Assembly (NCBI RefSeq): GCF_000223905.1
Contig: NC_015948.1
Span: 1,984,001 to 2,048,000, forward strand
DNA length: 64,000 nt
Reading direction: 5' to 3'
DNA from: Haloarcula hispanica ATCC 33960
GTDB taxonomy: Archaea; Halobacteriota; Halobacteria; Halobacteriales; Haloarculaceae
Part shown: positions 20,308-29,690 of the stretch, one piece after another
How the letters are laid out: every line of letters starts with the position of its first letter
Position numbering within the stretch: the first letter of the stretch is position 1
Position numbers and translations under genes: made by a program
Notes under the pieces: generated by a model
Told to the model about the DNA's origin: nothing
What the model saw: the letters and a program-made list of their open reading frames with translations, nothing else
The model's database searches: none

Positions 20308-20334
20308 CTGATCGCACGACGGCAGTGCGATCAG
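20308..20334. terminator. Perfect 10-bp stem-loop between kinase gene and gcvT
   Basis: CTGATCGCAC and GTGCGATCAG flank a 7-nt loop (GACGGCA). It lies 70 bp after the stop of the PAS kinase gene and about 130 bp before gcvT, both on the minus strand. A terminator is the simplest reading; the following T run is weak (ATTTTC), so an operator for the gcv genes is also possible. Confidence 0.5.
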
Positions 20335-20403
20335 TGTTAAATCGTTTCAATTGTTACTATAGATGGAGCGACAGAACCGGGACGGAAAATACGCTGTCGT
20401 TCG

Positions 20404-22206
20404 TTACTCGCTTCGCGCCAGCGGGAACGCGAGTCGAACTCGCGTTCCGCCGCCATCGGCGGCGTCTTCGTCGATTGTCACAGACCCGCCGAGGCGTCGG
20501 ACAAGCCACGTAACCGCCCACAACCCGAGACCGCGACTGTGTACCACTGGCCCTTCCGTCTCCGAAGCCAGGACCTTTTGCTCCATGTCGGGGATACCGG
20601 ACCCGTCGGTATCGACGCTGACTGTCACCTGGCCCGACGGGGTCTCTTCAGCCGTAAGTTTGACCCTCGGGCTAGGTAGATCACTGTATTCCAGCGCGTT
20701 TTCGACAAGAATCTCCAGCATCAGGTCGATAGCCATCCTGTCACCAGCCACCTCCGCGTCGGTAGGTGTCACCTCAATTGCGGCCTCGGGATGCTGTTCT
20801 CCGAGATCGTCCCGGACATCGGTGAGGACTTGCCGTAGGTGGACTGTCCCGCTTCGGAGGTCGCGCTCGATGACCCGGTCGAACGTCCGTGCTCGTTCGG
20901 CCAGCGAATCGAGCTCTTTCGACGCGTTCTCGATTCTGTCGATGTGTCCGCTGGCAGCGTCGACTGAGAACTCGGGCGATCCGAGTTCTTCTTTGAGGAG
21001 TCTCGAATTGCCCCGTATCACGGTCAGCTTGTTTCGGATGTTGTGCCGGAGAATCCGACTCATGACCATTAGCCGCTGCTCTCGTTCCTTGTCCTGAGTG
21101 ATGTCGCGAACGATGCCTCGCAGTTTCGGTTCCCCGCCCCGGACGGTTTTTTCTGCCCGGAGTCGGAACCAGCGCTCGGTTTCTTCTGCGGTCTTGCGGC
21201 GTGCTTCCAGTTCCATCGGCTCGCCGGTTTCACAACAGGTCTCGATGGCGTCGCGAAGGGCCGCTCTATCGTTGGGATGGTACTGCTCGAGTGCCTCCTC
21301 AAGCGTCGGATTGTACTCCGGGAGCCCGTACAGGCGTTTCATCCCTGCAGTACCCTCTATTAGACCTGTCTCCAGATCCAGTTCCCATCCGCCGACGTCG
21401 GCGAGCATCTCCGTCCCGATAAGCCACTCCAGGTGCTCCTCCCGCTGTTTCAATCTCGTTGCGTCGTCCAGACCGACGACGACGCGCTCGACGGTCCCGT
21501 CATCACCCAGTATCGGCGCGGCATTGCTCGAAAGCCACCGTTCGGTCCCGTCGGCGAGTTCTATCCAATGCTCGAATCCAAACACTGGCTCGCCGGATTC
21601 GAGTACTCTCGTAACCGGATACTCCGCTTCGGGGACCGGAGTGCCGTCTTCGTAGAAGATATTCCACTCCGGTTGGTCGTACCGCCTCCCAGTGATTGTA
21701 CCGCGTTCGAGGCCGAGCAAGTCCTCAGCACGGTCATTGGCGAACAAAATCTTGCCTGACGGTTCGACGACGACGAGACCGACCGGACTTATCTCGAACA
21801 CTCGCTCGATGAGGGCCTGCTTCTCCTCGCGTCGCTTTCGCTGTGTGATATCTTCGGCCAGCCATAGCACATGCTCCGTATCGTCACTGCCAACCGGCGT
21901 GACGCGAGCCTCGAAGTACCGATCCCCGTCGTCGAGCGATAGGTGGTACTCGATGTGTTGCTGTTCGCCTGCCTGCAGAGCGTCCTCGATGACTGTGTAG
22001 AACTGGTCAGCCTGTACTGTGGAGAAGACGTCCCAGAGATCTGATCCTAACAACGTTTCCGGCTGTCTGAAGAATAGTGCCCCGTTGTGGGCATTATGGA
22101 TGACGTCGACAAAGACACCATCAGCATCTAGTACGATTGCTGGGTCGGAAATTATCTCACAAAGCCCGTTTAGGACGTCTCGATTGTGAAGAGATTCCTT
22201 ACTCAT
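20404..22206 (-). CDS. PAS-domain sensor histidine kinase (three PAS domains)
   Basis: A 600-residue soluble kinase with PAS domains at about residues 10-125, 130-258 and 262-378 (linkers end in ITQRKRREEK, ATRLKQREEH and ITQDKEREQR). The dimerisation helix has the phospho-His in SRILRHNIRNKLTVIRG. The ATPase domain shows the N box LEILVENALEYS, the G1 box VDTDGSGIP, and a G2 motif SRGLGLWAVTWLV. No transmembrane segment is present. It has no adjacent response regulator, so it is an orphan of the kind common in haloarchaea; the signal is unknown. Confidence 0.92.
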   Translation of the reverse strand: MSKESLHNRDVLNGLCEIISDPAIVLDADGVFVDVIHNAHNGALFFRQPETLLGSDLWDVFSTVQADQFYTVIEDALQAGEQQHIEYHLSLDDGDRYFEARVTPVGSDDTEHVLWLAEDITQRKRREEKQALIERVFEISPVGLVVVEPSGKILFANDRAEDLLGLERGTITGRRYDQPEWNIFYEDGTPVPEAEYPVTRVLESGEPVFGFEHWIELADGTERWLSSNAAPILGDDGTVERVVVGLDDATRLKQREEHLEWLIGTEMLADVGGWELDLETGLIEGTAGMKRLYGLPEYNPTLEEALEQYHPNDRAALRDAIETCCETGEPMELEARRKTAEETERWFRLRAEKTVRGGEPKLRGIVRDITQDKEREQRLMVMSRILRHNIRNKLTVIRGNSRLLKEELGSPEFSVDAASGHIDRIENASKELDSLAERARTFDRVIERDLRSGTVHLRQVLTDVRDDLGEQHPEAAIEVTPTDAEVAGDRMAIDLMLEILVENALEYSDLPSPRVKLTAEETPSGQVTVSVDTDGSGIPDMEQKVLASETEGPVVHSRGLGLWAVTWLVRRLGGSVTIDEDAADGGGTRVRLAFPLARSE

Positions 22207-22373
22207 GGTACCGAATATCGTGCAGCTGCCGCCTGTCGCCTCTGTCCGGAAATACTATCCATGAAATGAGGAGGGGATCCTCCTAAGTGTTGTGTAGTTG
22301 CGTTTGGTATAGCGGTTACTAGTTTACGATATAAAACGGCACGCATAAGCGGGCCGGGCAGGGAAAGGGGCGC

Positions 22374-22820
22374 ATGGAGCTGTTTCGTCGGATATTCGGG
22401 GAGAAAGATTCACAACAGCGCGTTGGACTGTTCGTCGACGGGCCGAACGTGCTCAGGTCTGAGTTCGATGTCGACCTCGACGAGGTCCGGGACATTGCAG
22501 TCGACTACGGGCCGCTGGCGTTGACTCGCCTCTACGTCGACCAGAACGCCTCGCCGGGGCTGATTCAGGCCGCCGAGGCCCGGGGCTTCGAGGTCCGAAC
22601 CACCAGCGGTGACGTCGATGTGCGACTCGCCGTTGACGCGACAGACGCCGTCGCCTCGGGACAGATCGACGTCTTGGTCGTCGCCTCGCGGGACACGGAT
22701 TTCAAGCCGGCGCTGGAAGTGGCCGCACGGGAAGGGGTCAAAACGGTCGCCATCGCGCCGGGAGAGTATGGCCGCTCCGACGCGTTACGCAACGCGGCCG
22801 AAGACGCAGTGACGCTCTGA
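22374..22820 (+). CDS. NYN-domain protein (putative PIN-like nuclease, LabA/TIGR00288 type)
   Basis: A 148-residue protein with the NYN fold: the first strand ends in the metal-binding Asp (VGLFVDGPNVL), and later acidic residues occur in TTSGDVDVRLAVDATDA and VVASRDTDFKPALEVA. The active-site Asp constellation is complete, so RNA cleavage is plausible. It is followed by the TatD-type gene 53 bp downstream, probably in one transcript. The substrate is unknown. Confidence 0.85.
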   Translation: MELFRRIFGEKDSQQRVGLFVDGPNVLRSEFDVDLDEVRDIAVDYGPLALTRLYVDQNASPGLIQAAEARGFEVRTTSGDVDVRLAVDATDAVASGQIDVLVVASRDTDFKPALEVAAREGVKTVAIAPGEYGRSDALRNAAEDAVTL

Positions 22821-22873
22821 GGGCCGAACTCCGTGACGCCAACTGTTTTTTCCGCCAGTGCCATTGGCCACGT

Positions 22874-23719
22874 ATGGACATCGACGACACGCCGGTACTG
22901 GACAACCACCTCCATCTCGATCCGGTCAACGGCCGGAACGTCGCGGCAGCCGAGGAATTCGCCTCACAGGGTGGCACACACTTGCTAGTGCTCAACAAGC
23001 CGTCCTGGCACCTCGTCGAGAAGGCGACAGCGGCGGAGACGTTCCGCGAGGTGTTCGACCTCACCGTCGAGGCCGCTGCCGCCGCGACCGAGGTACTGGA
23101 TGGCCGCGCCTGGCCTGTCCTCGGGGTCCACCCGGCGCTGATTTCGAAACTCGTTGATGACGGCTACACGCCGCCGGAAGCAATGGACATCATGCAGACC
23201 GGCCTCGACGTGGCGGCGGAGTACGTCGATAACGGTGACGCGCTCGCGATGAAGTCCGGGCGACCGCACTACGACGTTGACGACGCCGTCTGGGAGGCCT
23301 CCAATGCGGTGATGTGTCACGGGTTCGAACGGGCCGCCGACGTAGGTTGTGCGATACAGCTCCATACCGAAGGCGGCGAAGACTTTGAAGCAGTGGCTGG
23401 CTGGGCCGAAGACCGTGGCCTCGACCGTATGCAGGTCGTCAAACACTACTCCGGCGGGCGGCTCCGTGGCCCAGTCAAATCGGTGCTTGCGGATAAGGAC
23501 GAACTGGAGATTGCGGTTGAGACGGACGAGCCGTTCCTGATGGAGACCGATTATATCGACGACCCGGACCGTCCCGGCGCGGTGCTGGGGCCGAAAACGG
23601 TGCCACGGCGTGTCCGCTGGCTGCTGGAGAACGGACACGAGGACGCAGTCAGAACGGCACACGTCGAGACGCCGAAGGCGGTGTACGGCATCGACACCGA
23701 AGCGACGTTACAGCGATAG
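22874..23719 (+). CDS. TatD-related metal-dependent hydrolase
   Basis: A 281-residue TIM-barrel amidohydrolase. DNHLHLDPVNG gives the first metal-binding His pair; further ligands are likely in VLGVHPALI, AIQLHTEGGEDF, VVKHYSGG, and the Asp of VETDEPFLMETDY. TatD proteins are divalent-metal nucleases or esterases, but this archaeal branch is uncharacterised. Adjacent to the NYN gene, suggesting a role in nucleic-acid turnover; this is inference. Confidence 0.85.
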   Translation: MDIDDTPVLDNHLHLDPVNGRNVAAAEEFASQGGTHLLVLNKPSWHLVEKATAAETFREVFDLTVEAAAAATEVLDGRAWPVLGVHPALISKLVDDGYTPPEAMDIMQTGLDVAAEYVDNGDALAMKSGRPHYDVDDAVWEASNAVMCHGFERAADVGCAIQLHTEGGEDFEAVAGWAEDRGLDRMQVVKHYSGGRLRGPVKSVLADKDELEIAVETDEPFLMETDYIDDPDRPGAVLGPKTVPRRVRWLLENGHEDAVRTAHVETPKAVYGIDTEATLQR

Positions 23720-23725
23720 TACAGG

Positions 23726-24625
23726 CTACCCGAACTTGCCAGTAATGTAGTCCTCGACGCGCTGGCTATCGGGATTCTCGAAGATTTTGTCCGTGTCGTC
23801 GAACTCGACCAGCTCGCCACCGGTGAGGAAGACGGCGGTCTTGTCCGAGATACGGGCCGCCTGCTGCATGTTGTGAGTGACGATGACAACGGTGAACTCC
23901 TCGGCCAGTTCCTCGATGAGGTCCTCGATCTTCGAGGTGGCAATCGGGTCAAGCGCCGACGCCGGCTCGTCCATCAGAATGACATCCGGGTCGACGGCAA
24001 TAGCGCGGGCGATGCAGAGCCGCTGTTGCTGGCCGCCCGAGAGGTCGAGCGCGCTCTTGTCCAGCTGGTCTTTGACTTCGTCCCACAGCGCGGCGCGCTT
24101 GAGAGCCGTCTCGACTTTCTCGTCTATGTTCTCCGTCTGGTCCTGAATCCGGAGGCCGTAAGCGACGTTGTCGTAGATGCTCTTCGGGAAGGGGTTGGGG
24201 TGCTGGAACACCATTCCGATGCGTCGCCGCAGCGCCACCGGGTCCACGTCGGCATCGTAGACGTTTTTCCCCTCGAAGTAGAGGTCTCCCTCGACCCGCG
24301 CCGCGTCGATGAGATCGTTCATGCGGTTGATACACCGCAGGAACGTGGACTTGCCACAGCCGGAGGGTCCGATCATGGCCGTCACCTGTTTTTCCGGGAT
24401 GGCCAAGTCGATACCCTGTAGCGCCTGCGTCTCGCCGTAGAACACGTTCAGGTCGCGGGACTCGATGACTGGCTTCCCCGTCTCGCCCGCGTTCGCGTCC
24501 GTTCCCTCCACGTCGATCGACTGGTCGACGAGGGGGTCGCCGGACGGGTCCGGCGACGACGCGGCTGTTTCAGTGGTCGGTGTGGGCTCGGTACTCTCGT
24601 TGCTCGTCATCTCGTTCTCTGTCAT
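23726..24625 (-). CDS. pstB: Phosphate ABC transporter ATP-binding protein
   Basis: A 299-residue ATPase with Walker [10 protein letters not shown], signature [16 protein letters not shown], Walker [14 protein letters not shown], and the switch His in [22 protein letters not shown] and [20 protein letters not shown] are typical of PstB. The first 45 residues are an acidic extension common in haloarchaea. Last gene of pstSCAB; only 3 bp separate it from pstA. Confidence 0.96.
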   Translation of the reverse strand: MTENEMTSNESTEPTPTTETAASSPDPSGDPLVDQSIDVEGTDANAGETGKPVIESRDLNVFYGETQALQGIDLAIPEKQVTAMIGPSGCGKSTFLRCINRMNDLIDAARVEGDLYFEGKNVYDADVDPVALRRRIGMVFQHPNPFPKSIYDNVAYGLRIQDQTENIDEKVETALKRAALWDEVKDQLDKSALDLSGGQQQRLCIARAIAVDPDVILMDEPASALDPIATSKIEDLIEELAEEFTVVIVTHNMQQAARISDKTAVFLTGGELVEFDDTDKIFENPDSQRVEDYITGKFG

Positions 24626-24628
24626 GAA

Positions 24629-26329
24629 TTATCCTGTTCGCTGATACCGGTTCCGGATGACAATCGCTGTCGCGTTCATCACCAGCAACACTGCAAGCAG
24701 TGTAATCACGCCGGCCGCCAGCACGCCGTGGCGGAACGACGGGTCCAGTTCCGACGACCATGAGAAAATCTGGCGTGGCATCATGCTCGCCACGTCGAAG
24801 AAGCTATTCGGCGCGAGCCGGACCGACGCCGCCGCCCCGATCATCAGCAGCGGGGCCGTTTCGCCGATGGCCCGACCCAGCGCCAGTATCGTCCCGGTCA
24901 GAATGCCCGGAAGTGCTTCGGGGAGGACGACCTGCCGGATCGTCTGCCAGCGGGTCGCCCCCATTCCGTAGGAGGCCTGTCGGAACGAGTCGGGGACGGA
25001 TCGAATCGCCTCCTGTGCGGAGATGATCACAATCGGGAGGATCAACAGGCCGACCGCGAGGCCGGCGACGATGACGGAGCCCTGGGGCCACTGGAGAACT
25101 CGGATGAAAAGCGCCAGTCCGAGCAGGCCGTACACGACCGACGGCACACCGGCGAGGTTCCCGATGTTGATTTCGATGAGTGTGACGAACTTGCCCATCA
25201 GCCCCTGGGAGGGTGCGTACTCCTCAAGGTAGATCGCCGCCCCGACGCCGACCGGGAACGTGGTGAGCACGATCACGATAATCATCATCACCGAGCCGAC
25301 CATCGAAGGGTAGATACCGGCATCGGCGGCGGTCCGTGAGGTCGCGCTCGTCAGGAACCCCCAGTCGAGCCAGGGGTCCGGTCCGGCAAACCCGAGCGCG
25401 CCGGTGACGACGCTGCCGACGACCACGCCAAGCACGGCGGCGACCGGGAAGGCGAGGCCGCGGACGCCTTCGCCACGACGGAGCACGCCTTCCACGTAGA
25501 CACCCAGCGGGAGTACGGCGAATGTGACTATGAGCAGCCACACGTCGGTCCCAATTCCCAGCAGTGGTCCGGCGACGACGCCCAGCACCGCAACTGCCGC
25601 CGTCAGCCCGACGACGGCCAGGCCGTCTCGCCGCGACTCGCGTCGCTGTTCGACGAACCAGCCTGCGGCACCGGCGACTGGGAGCACGAGCGTCAGGAGT
25701 AACATGACCCAGTCCGTGGGCACGAACGGGAGCATCATGATGGCTTCTCGGAGGCTTATTACGCGATAGTACAGCCCGAAGTCGAGGCCGAGCGCCGCGG
25801 CGGCGTCGGTGACGAACCAGTTGAACCTGGTGGGTGGCAGCCCGAATACCGTGATAATCGGAGCGAGGAGCACCACGGCGAGGCGTTCGAGCGCGGCCTT
25901 CGGCCGCAGTCGGCCGTGTGCAACGATCAGGCCGCCGGCCACGACCAGCGAGATGAGGAGCGCGAACCACTCGAGTACGGAGAGCAGTTCGATGAACAGG
26001 ACCGCAAACCCGCCCGTGAGCAGGAGTCCCACGACCGGGAGTCCGCTGGTGACGTAGGCGACCTCGCCGGCCGGCTCGTCGAGTCGATAGTAGTAGACGG
26101 CTAGTGCGGCCAGCGGCACCAGCACCGTCGCGGCGTAGGTCGCCAGCCACCCTGCGTCGGCCGAGAAGGGTCGGAACGCGTCGTTGGCGACGAACAGCAG
26201 GAGGAGCAGGACGGAGACGAGTCCGAACGCGGTCGCCGCGAGACAGGTCGCCTCGAAGGCACGCCCCCGAAGATGGTTGACATCGCTGTTCTCCCCGTGC
26301 CAGCCCGTTTCAGGTTCTCGTGTTGCCAT
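24629..26329 (-). CDS. pstA: Phosphate ABC transporter permease PstA with extended N-terminal membrane region
   Basis: A 566-residue permease, about twice the usual PstA length. The C-terminal 290 residues hold the ordinary permease with the EAA-like loop (SFRQASYGMGATRWQTIRQV and ILALGRAIGETAPLL). The first 270 residues carry about eight further hydrophobic segments (for example GLVSVLLLLLFVAND, LVVAGGLIVAHG and WVMLLLTLVLPVAGAAGWFV). This is not a fusion of PstC, which is encoded separately next door. The extra part may modulate gating or contact other proteins. Confidence 0.93.
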   Translation of the reverse strand: MATREPETGWHGENSDVNHLRGRAFEATCLAATAFGLVSVLLLLLFVANDAFRPFSADAGWLATYAATVLVPLAALAVYYYRLDEPAGEVAYVTSGLPVVGLLLTGGFAVLFIELLSVLEWFALLISLVVAGGLIVAHGRLRPKAALERLAVVLLAPIITVFGLPPTRFNWFVTDAAAALGLDFGLYYRVISLREAIMMLPFVPTDWVMLLLTLVLPVAGAAGWFVEQRRESRRDGLAVVGLTAAVAVLGVVAGPLLGIGTDVWLLIVTFAVLPLGVYVEGVLRRGEGVRGLAFPVAAVLGVVVGSVVTGALGFAGPDPWLDWGFLTSATSRTAADAGIYPSMVGSVMMIIVIVLTTFPVGVGAAIYLEEYAPSQGLMGKFVTLIEINIGNLAGVPSVVYGLLGLALFIRVLQWPQGSVIVAGLAVGLLILPIVIISAQEAIRSVPDSFRQASYGMGATRWQTIRQVVLPEALPGILTGTILALGRAIGETAPLLMIGAAASVRLAPNSFFDVASMMPRQIFSWSSELDPSFRHGVLAAGVITLLAVLLVMNATAIVIRNRYQRTG

Positions 26330-26348
26330 CAGTTCAGTCCCCCAGTGT

Positions 26349-27296
26349 TCATTCGTACTCCTCCCGGTATCGCGCCGCGATTCGGTTGCTCAGCAGGTTC
26401 AACAGGAACGTGATGACGAACAGCGTCAGGCCGATAGCGAAGAGACTGGTAAAGCCCAGTTGACTGACGCTGTCGGCGCTGTTGATCTGGACCATCGCCG
26501 CCGTCATCGGCTGGTACCCCTGGAAGAGGTTCGCGAGCGGGTCCGAGAGGTTCAGCATCCGGGGCCGGCTGCCGGCCGCGACGACGACGATCATCGTCTC
26601 GCCGATGGCCCGCGACAGGGCGAGAATGAACGAGGAGAAGATGCCCGAGGCTGCCGCGGGGACGACGACGCCGGTGGTCACCTCGAACTTCGTCGCGCCC
26701 ATCCCGTAGCCGGCCTGTCGCAGCGAGTCCGGGACGGAACTCATCGCGTCCTCGCTCAGGCTGGAGACCATCGGGATGATCATGATACCGACCATGATGG
26801 AAGCGCTGAGGATGTTGAACGTGTTCACCGGGAGCCCGATGGTCTGGAGGAACGGTGTCACGTACACGAGCGCGAAGATACCGTAGACGACTGTCGGGAT
26901 ACCAGCCAGAATTTCCAGCCCCGGTTTCAGCACCGAGCGCATCTGGTCGCTAGCGTACTCGCTGAGATAGACCGCGGCCGCGACACCCGTCGGGAGTGCG
27001 ATGACGGCGGAGATCACCGTGACCAACAGCGTGCCGCTCAACAGCGGGAGTAACCCGTAGACGTTCCGACTGATGAGGAACTCCGTTCCGGTGAAGAAGT
27101 CGACCGGGTTCACCAGCGTAAAGAACGTAATCGCGTCGCGTGCGAGCAACACGACGATGCTGACGGTGACGAGAATCGACGCGGCAGCACACAGGAGCAA
27201 GACGTATCGGTACATACGCTCGCGTGCTGCACGCCCACTCGGTCTGGACGTAATATTCGGCCCGGGCGTCTCGGTACTCATTGTGTTGTCTCTCAT
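26349..27296 (-). CDS. pstC: Phosphate ABC transporter permease PstC
   Basis: A 315-residue inner permease with six predicted membrane spans. The cytoplasmic loop SLRQAGYGMGATKFEVTTGV and ILALSRAIGETMIVVVAAG contact PstB. VAAAVYLSEYASDQ and LAGIPTVVYGIFAL are typical for the family. A second start at 27281 (MSTETPGPN) is equally plausible. It lies between pstS and pstA with gaps of 36 and 19 bp. Confidence 0.95.
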   Translation of the reverse strand: MRDNTMSTETPGPNITSRPSGRAARERMYRYVLLLCAAASILVTVSIVVLLARDAITFFTLVNPVDFFTGTEFLISRNVYGLLPLLSGTLLVTVISAVIALPTGVAAAVYLSEYASDQMRSVLKPGLEILAGIPTVVYGIFALVYVTPFLQTIGLPVNTFNILSASIMVGIMIIPMVSSLSEDAMSSVPDSLRQAGYGMGATKFEVTTGVVVPAAASGIFSSFILALSRAIGETMIVVVAAGSRPRMLNLSDPLANLFQGYQPMTAAMVQINSADSVSQLGFTSLFAIGLTLFVITFLLNLLSNRIAARYREEYE

Positions 27297-27332
27297 AATG
27301 TACTCATGTGAGTAAGCCGGCTCTCGACCGTG

Positions 27333-28328
27333 TTAGCCGGCGATCTCGTCCAGCTTTTCGAGGTTCTCGTCGCGCTGCTCGGCGCTCGACGGCACGTACC
27401 CGATATCCTGCACTAGGTCGGTTTCGGCCTGCTCGAGGTAGAACTGAATGAACTCGTACACTTCCTCTCGCTGAAGCGCTGACTCGGCCGCGTAGATGAA
27501 CAGCGGTCGGGCCAGCGGATAGGAACCGTCCTTGGCGTTTGCCAGACTCGGAGGGGTACATTCGTCGCCCTCTTCGGCCTTGACTTCGACGGCTTTCACC
27601 GCCTCGGAGTTGGAGTTGTAGTAGGCGAAGCCGAAATACCCCATCCCACCCTCGTTGTCACGGATCCCTTTGACGATAGTCTCGTCCTCTTCGGTCGGCT
27701 GGTACTCGGTTGTGTGTTCGGTGTCCTCGCCGACAACGTTCTCGTTGAAGTAGTCGAACGTCCCGGACGTCGACGCCGGGCCGTAGCGTTCGATCTCCAT
27801 ATCGGGCCACTCGTCGCGCACGTCCGACCAGTTCGTGACGCCCGCTTCGTCGCTCCAGATCTGGCGAAGTTCGTCGAAGGTCATGCAGTCGACCCAGTCA
27901 GCGTCGTTGTTGACCGCGACAGTCAACGCGTCACCCGCGATCTCGAACTCGACAGGCTCGACGTCGTTGCCCGAACACTGCTCTATCTCGGCGTCGCTGA
28001 TAGGGCGGGAAGCCCCGTTGATATCGGAGTCGCCGGGACAGAACCAGTTCTCGAAGCCGCCGCCGCTCCCCGTGGAGTCGACGGTGACGTTGACGTTCCC
28101 GTGTTCTTCCATGAACTCCTCGGCCATCGCGTCGGAGATGGGGAACACGGTACTGCTGCCCTTGATAATGACCTGCCCCGAGAGGCCGTCAGAACCGCTG
28201 TCAGTGGAGCCGCCGTCGTTGCCACGGCTCGTGTTCTGCGTACAACCGGCCAGTGCCAGCGCCCCAATCGCACCAGAACTTGTTAAAAATCGGCGACGTG
28301 AGAGACCACTGCTCGGTGAATCTGTCAT
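27333..28328 (-). CDS. pstS: Phosphate-binding lipoprotein PstS
   Basis: A 331-residue extracellular binding protein. The N-terminus has a twin-arginine motif (LSRRRFLTSSG) and a lipobox (LALAGC), so it should be exported folded by Tat and lipid-anchored at the Cys. IIKGSSTVFPISDAMAEEF and the VDSTGSGGGFENW region contact phosphate; ASTSGTFDYFNENV is also typical. First gene of pstSCAB; the long A+T-rich region upstream suggests phosphate-regulated transcription. Confidence 0.95.
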   Translation of the reverse strand: MTDSPSSGLSRRRFLTSSGAIGALALAGCTQNTSRGNDGGSTDSGSDGLSGQVIIKGSSTVFPISDAMAEEFMEEHGNVNVTVDSTGSGGGFENWFCPGDSDINGASRPISDAEIEQCSGNDVEPVEFEIAGDALTVAVNNDADWVDCMTFDELRQIWSDEAGVTNWSDVRDEWPDMEIERYGPASTSGTFDYFNENVVGEDTEHTTEYQPTEEDETIVKGIRDNEGGMGYFGFAYYNSNSEAVKAVEVKAEEGDECTPPSLANAKDGSYPLARPLFIYAAESALQREEVYEFIQFYLEQAETDLVQDIGYVPSSAEQRDENLEKLDEIAG

Positions 28329-28331
28329 CAC

Positions 28332-28636
28332 CTGATGGAAGTTAGAGAGCGGATAAGTACCCTACTATTAGCCCTATATCTGGATATAAACACTATATAC
28401 TACTATATATTTTGATGGCGTTGCTATCTCGCGCGCCTAAAACGGGGTAACGGGCGTCTAAGCCCGATAGCGGCCCAGTTAGAGAACAACTCGTTGATCC
28501 TGATATTGACACCATACTACACGGGGTAGCGCCCGCAGCGTGTGTCGTTATTTCATGACAGCACAGGTCAGAGTTTCGATCAGTAATATATAGTCACAGC
28601 ATATTTTATAAATCTGCAGCGCGTATTCGTAGTACT
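28332..28636. promoter_or_regulatory. Divergent promoter region between pstS and the AbrB-PhoU gene
   Basis: A 305-bp gene-free region. Near pstS it holds overlapping A+T-rich TATA-like runs (28370-28412). Near the other end TTTATAA at 28605-28611 is placed about 26 bp before the ATG at 28637, so that mRNA is probably leaderless or nearly so. Between them are short GC-rich stretches where regulators could bind; I did not recognise a specific phosphate box. Confidence 0.6.
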
Positions 28637-29635
28637 ATGGAGACGCGCAAAGTACAGCTGACGGGCGGGTCCACGTACACTGTCTCACTACCGAAGGAGT
28701 GGGCGACTGAGAATGGTGTCGAGAGCGGCAGTATCGTCGAGTTTTACGCCGAAGACGACCTGCTACTGGTCTCGCCACAGCACGGCGACGACCACGTCGA
28801 GGGAACGCTAGACGTGACCGGCCTCGAAAACAGGCACGAACTCACGCGGGCAGTGATGACGATGTACGTCAGCGGCTTCGACATCATCCGACTGGAGGCC
28901 GCTCGCATAACGGCCGAGCAGCGACGCATCATCCGCGATGCGACACAGGGACTGGTCGGCCTCGAGATGATAGAGGAGACGGCTGACCGAGTCGTCCTGC
29001 AGGACCTGCTGGATTCGTCGGAGCTCTCCGTTCTCAACGCCATCACGCGTATGCGGCTGGTTTCGTTGACGATGCTCTCAGACGCCGTCAAGGCGCTCAT
29101 CGAGGACGACAACGACCTCGCCGAAGACGTTATACAACGCGACGACGACGTGGACCGCCTCTGGTACATGGTCTCGCGCGTGTTCCGAACCGTCCTTCGC
29201 AATCCGACGGCAGCCAACGAAATCGGCTTCCCGCGTGAGACAGTGTTCGACTATCAGTCCAGCGCCCGTCAGCTAGAGCGCATTGCTGACCACGCGACCA
29301 AAATCGCCAGCCTCTCCCAGGAAATCGGCGAAATCACCGGCGAAACTGCCGACCTTCTCGATCAGTTGGAAACCGAGGCCATCGCCGTCCCCGAAACCGC
29401 GATGGATGCGCTGTTGGCTGACGACAACGACGAGGCTGTCGAGTTGGCAAACGAGGCCCGTGCTCGCATCCCCGAAGTCGACGAAACCGCCCGCGAGGTA
29501 GACGGGAAAGTCAGGGAGCTAGACCCACAGAGCGCACAGCTACTTGGCCGCGTGGTCGACTCGCTGTCCCGAACCGCCGACTACGGCGGCAACATCGCCG
29601 AAAGCGCGCTCCAGAAGGCCGCTCCCCGGCCATAG
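28637..29635 (+). CDS. AbrB-PhoU fusion regulator of phosphate uptake
   Basis: A 332-residue protein. Residues 1-50 are a SpoVT/AbrB-type DNA-binding swapped hairpin (KVQLTGGSTYTVSLPKEWA). The remainder, from about 110, is a PhoU helical bundle with the metal-binding type segment RQLERIADHATKIASLSQEI and a second copy near SLSRTADYGGNIAESALQ. It should couple the state of the Pst transporter to transcription. Divergent position to pstSCAB supports this. In the same window a separate PhoU without the AbrB part occurs at 48.4 kb. Confidence 0.9.
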   Translation: METRKVQLTGGSTYTVSLPKEWATENGVESGSIVEFYAEDDLLLVSPQHGDDHVEGTLDVTGLENRHELTRAVMTMYVSGFDIIRLEAARITAEQRRIIRDATQGLVGLEMIEETADRVVLQDLLDSSELSVLNAITRMRLVSLTMLSDAVKALIEDDNDLAEDVIQRDDDVDRLWYMVSRVFRTVLRNPTAANEIGFPRETVFDYQSSARQLERIADHATKIASLSQEIGEITGETADLLDQLETEAIAVPETAMDALLADDNDEAVELANEARARIPEVDETAREVDGKVRELDPQSAQLLGRVVDSLSRTADYGGNIAESALQKAAPRP

Positions 29636-29690
29636 CTGACGCTGTCGCTCCGAGTCCGTGAACAGCCGAAAAAGCTGATTGCGTGCCGGA

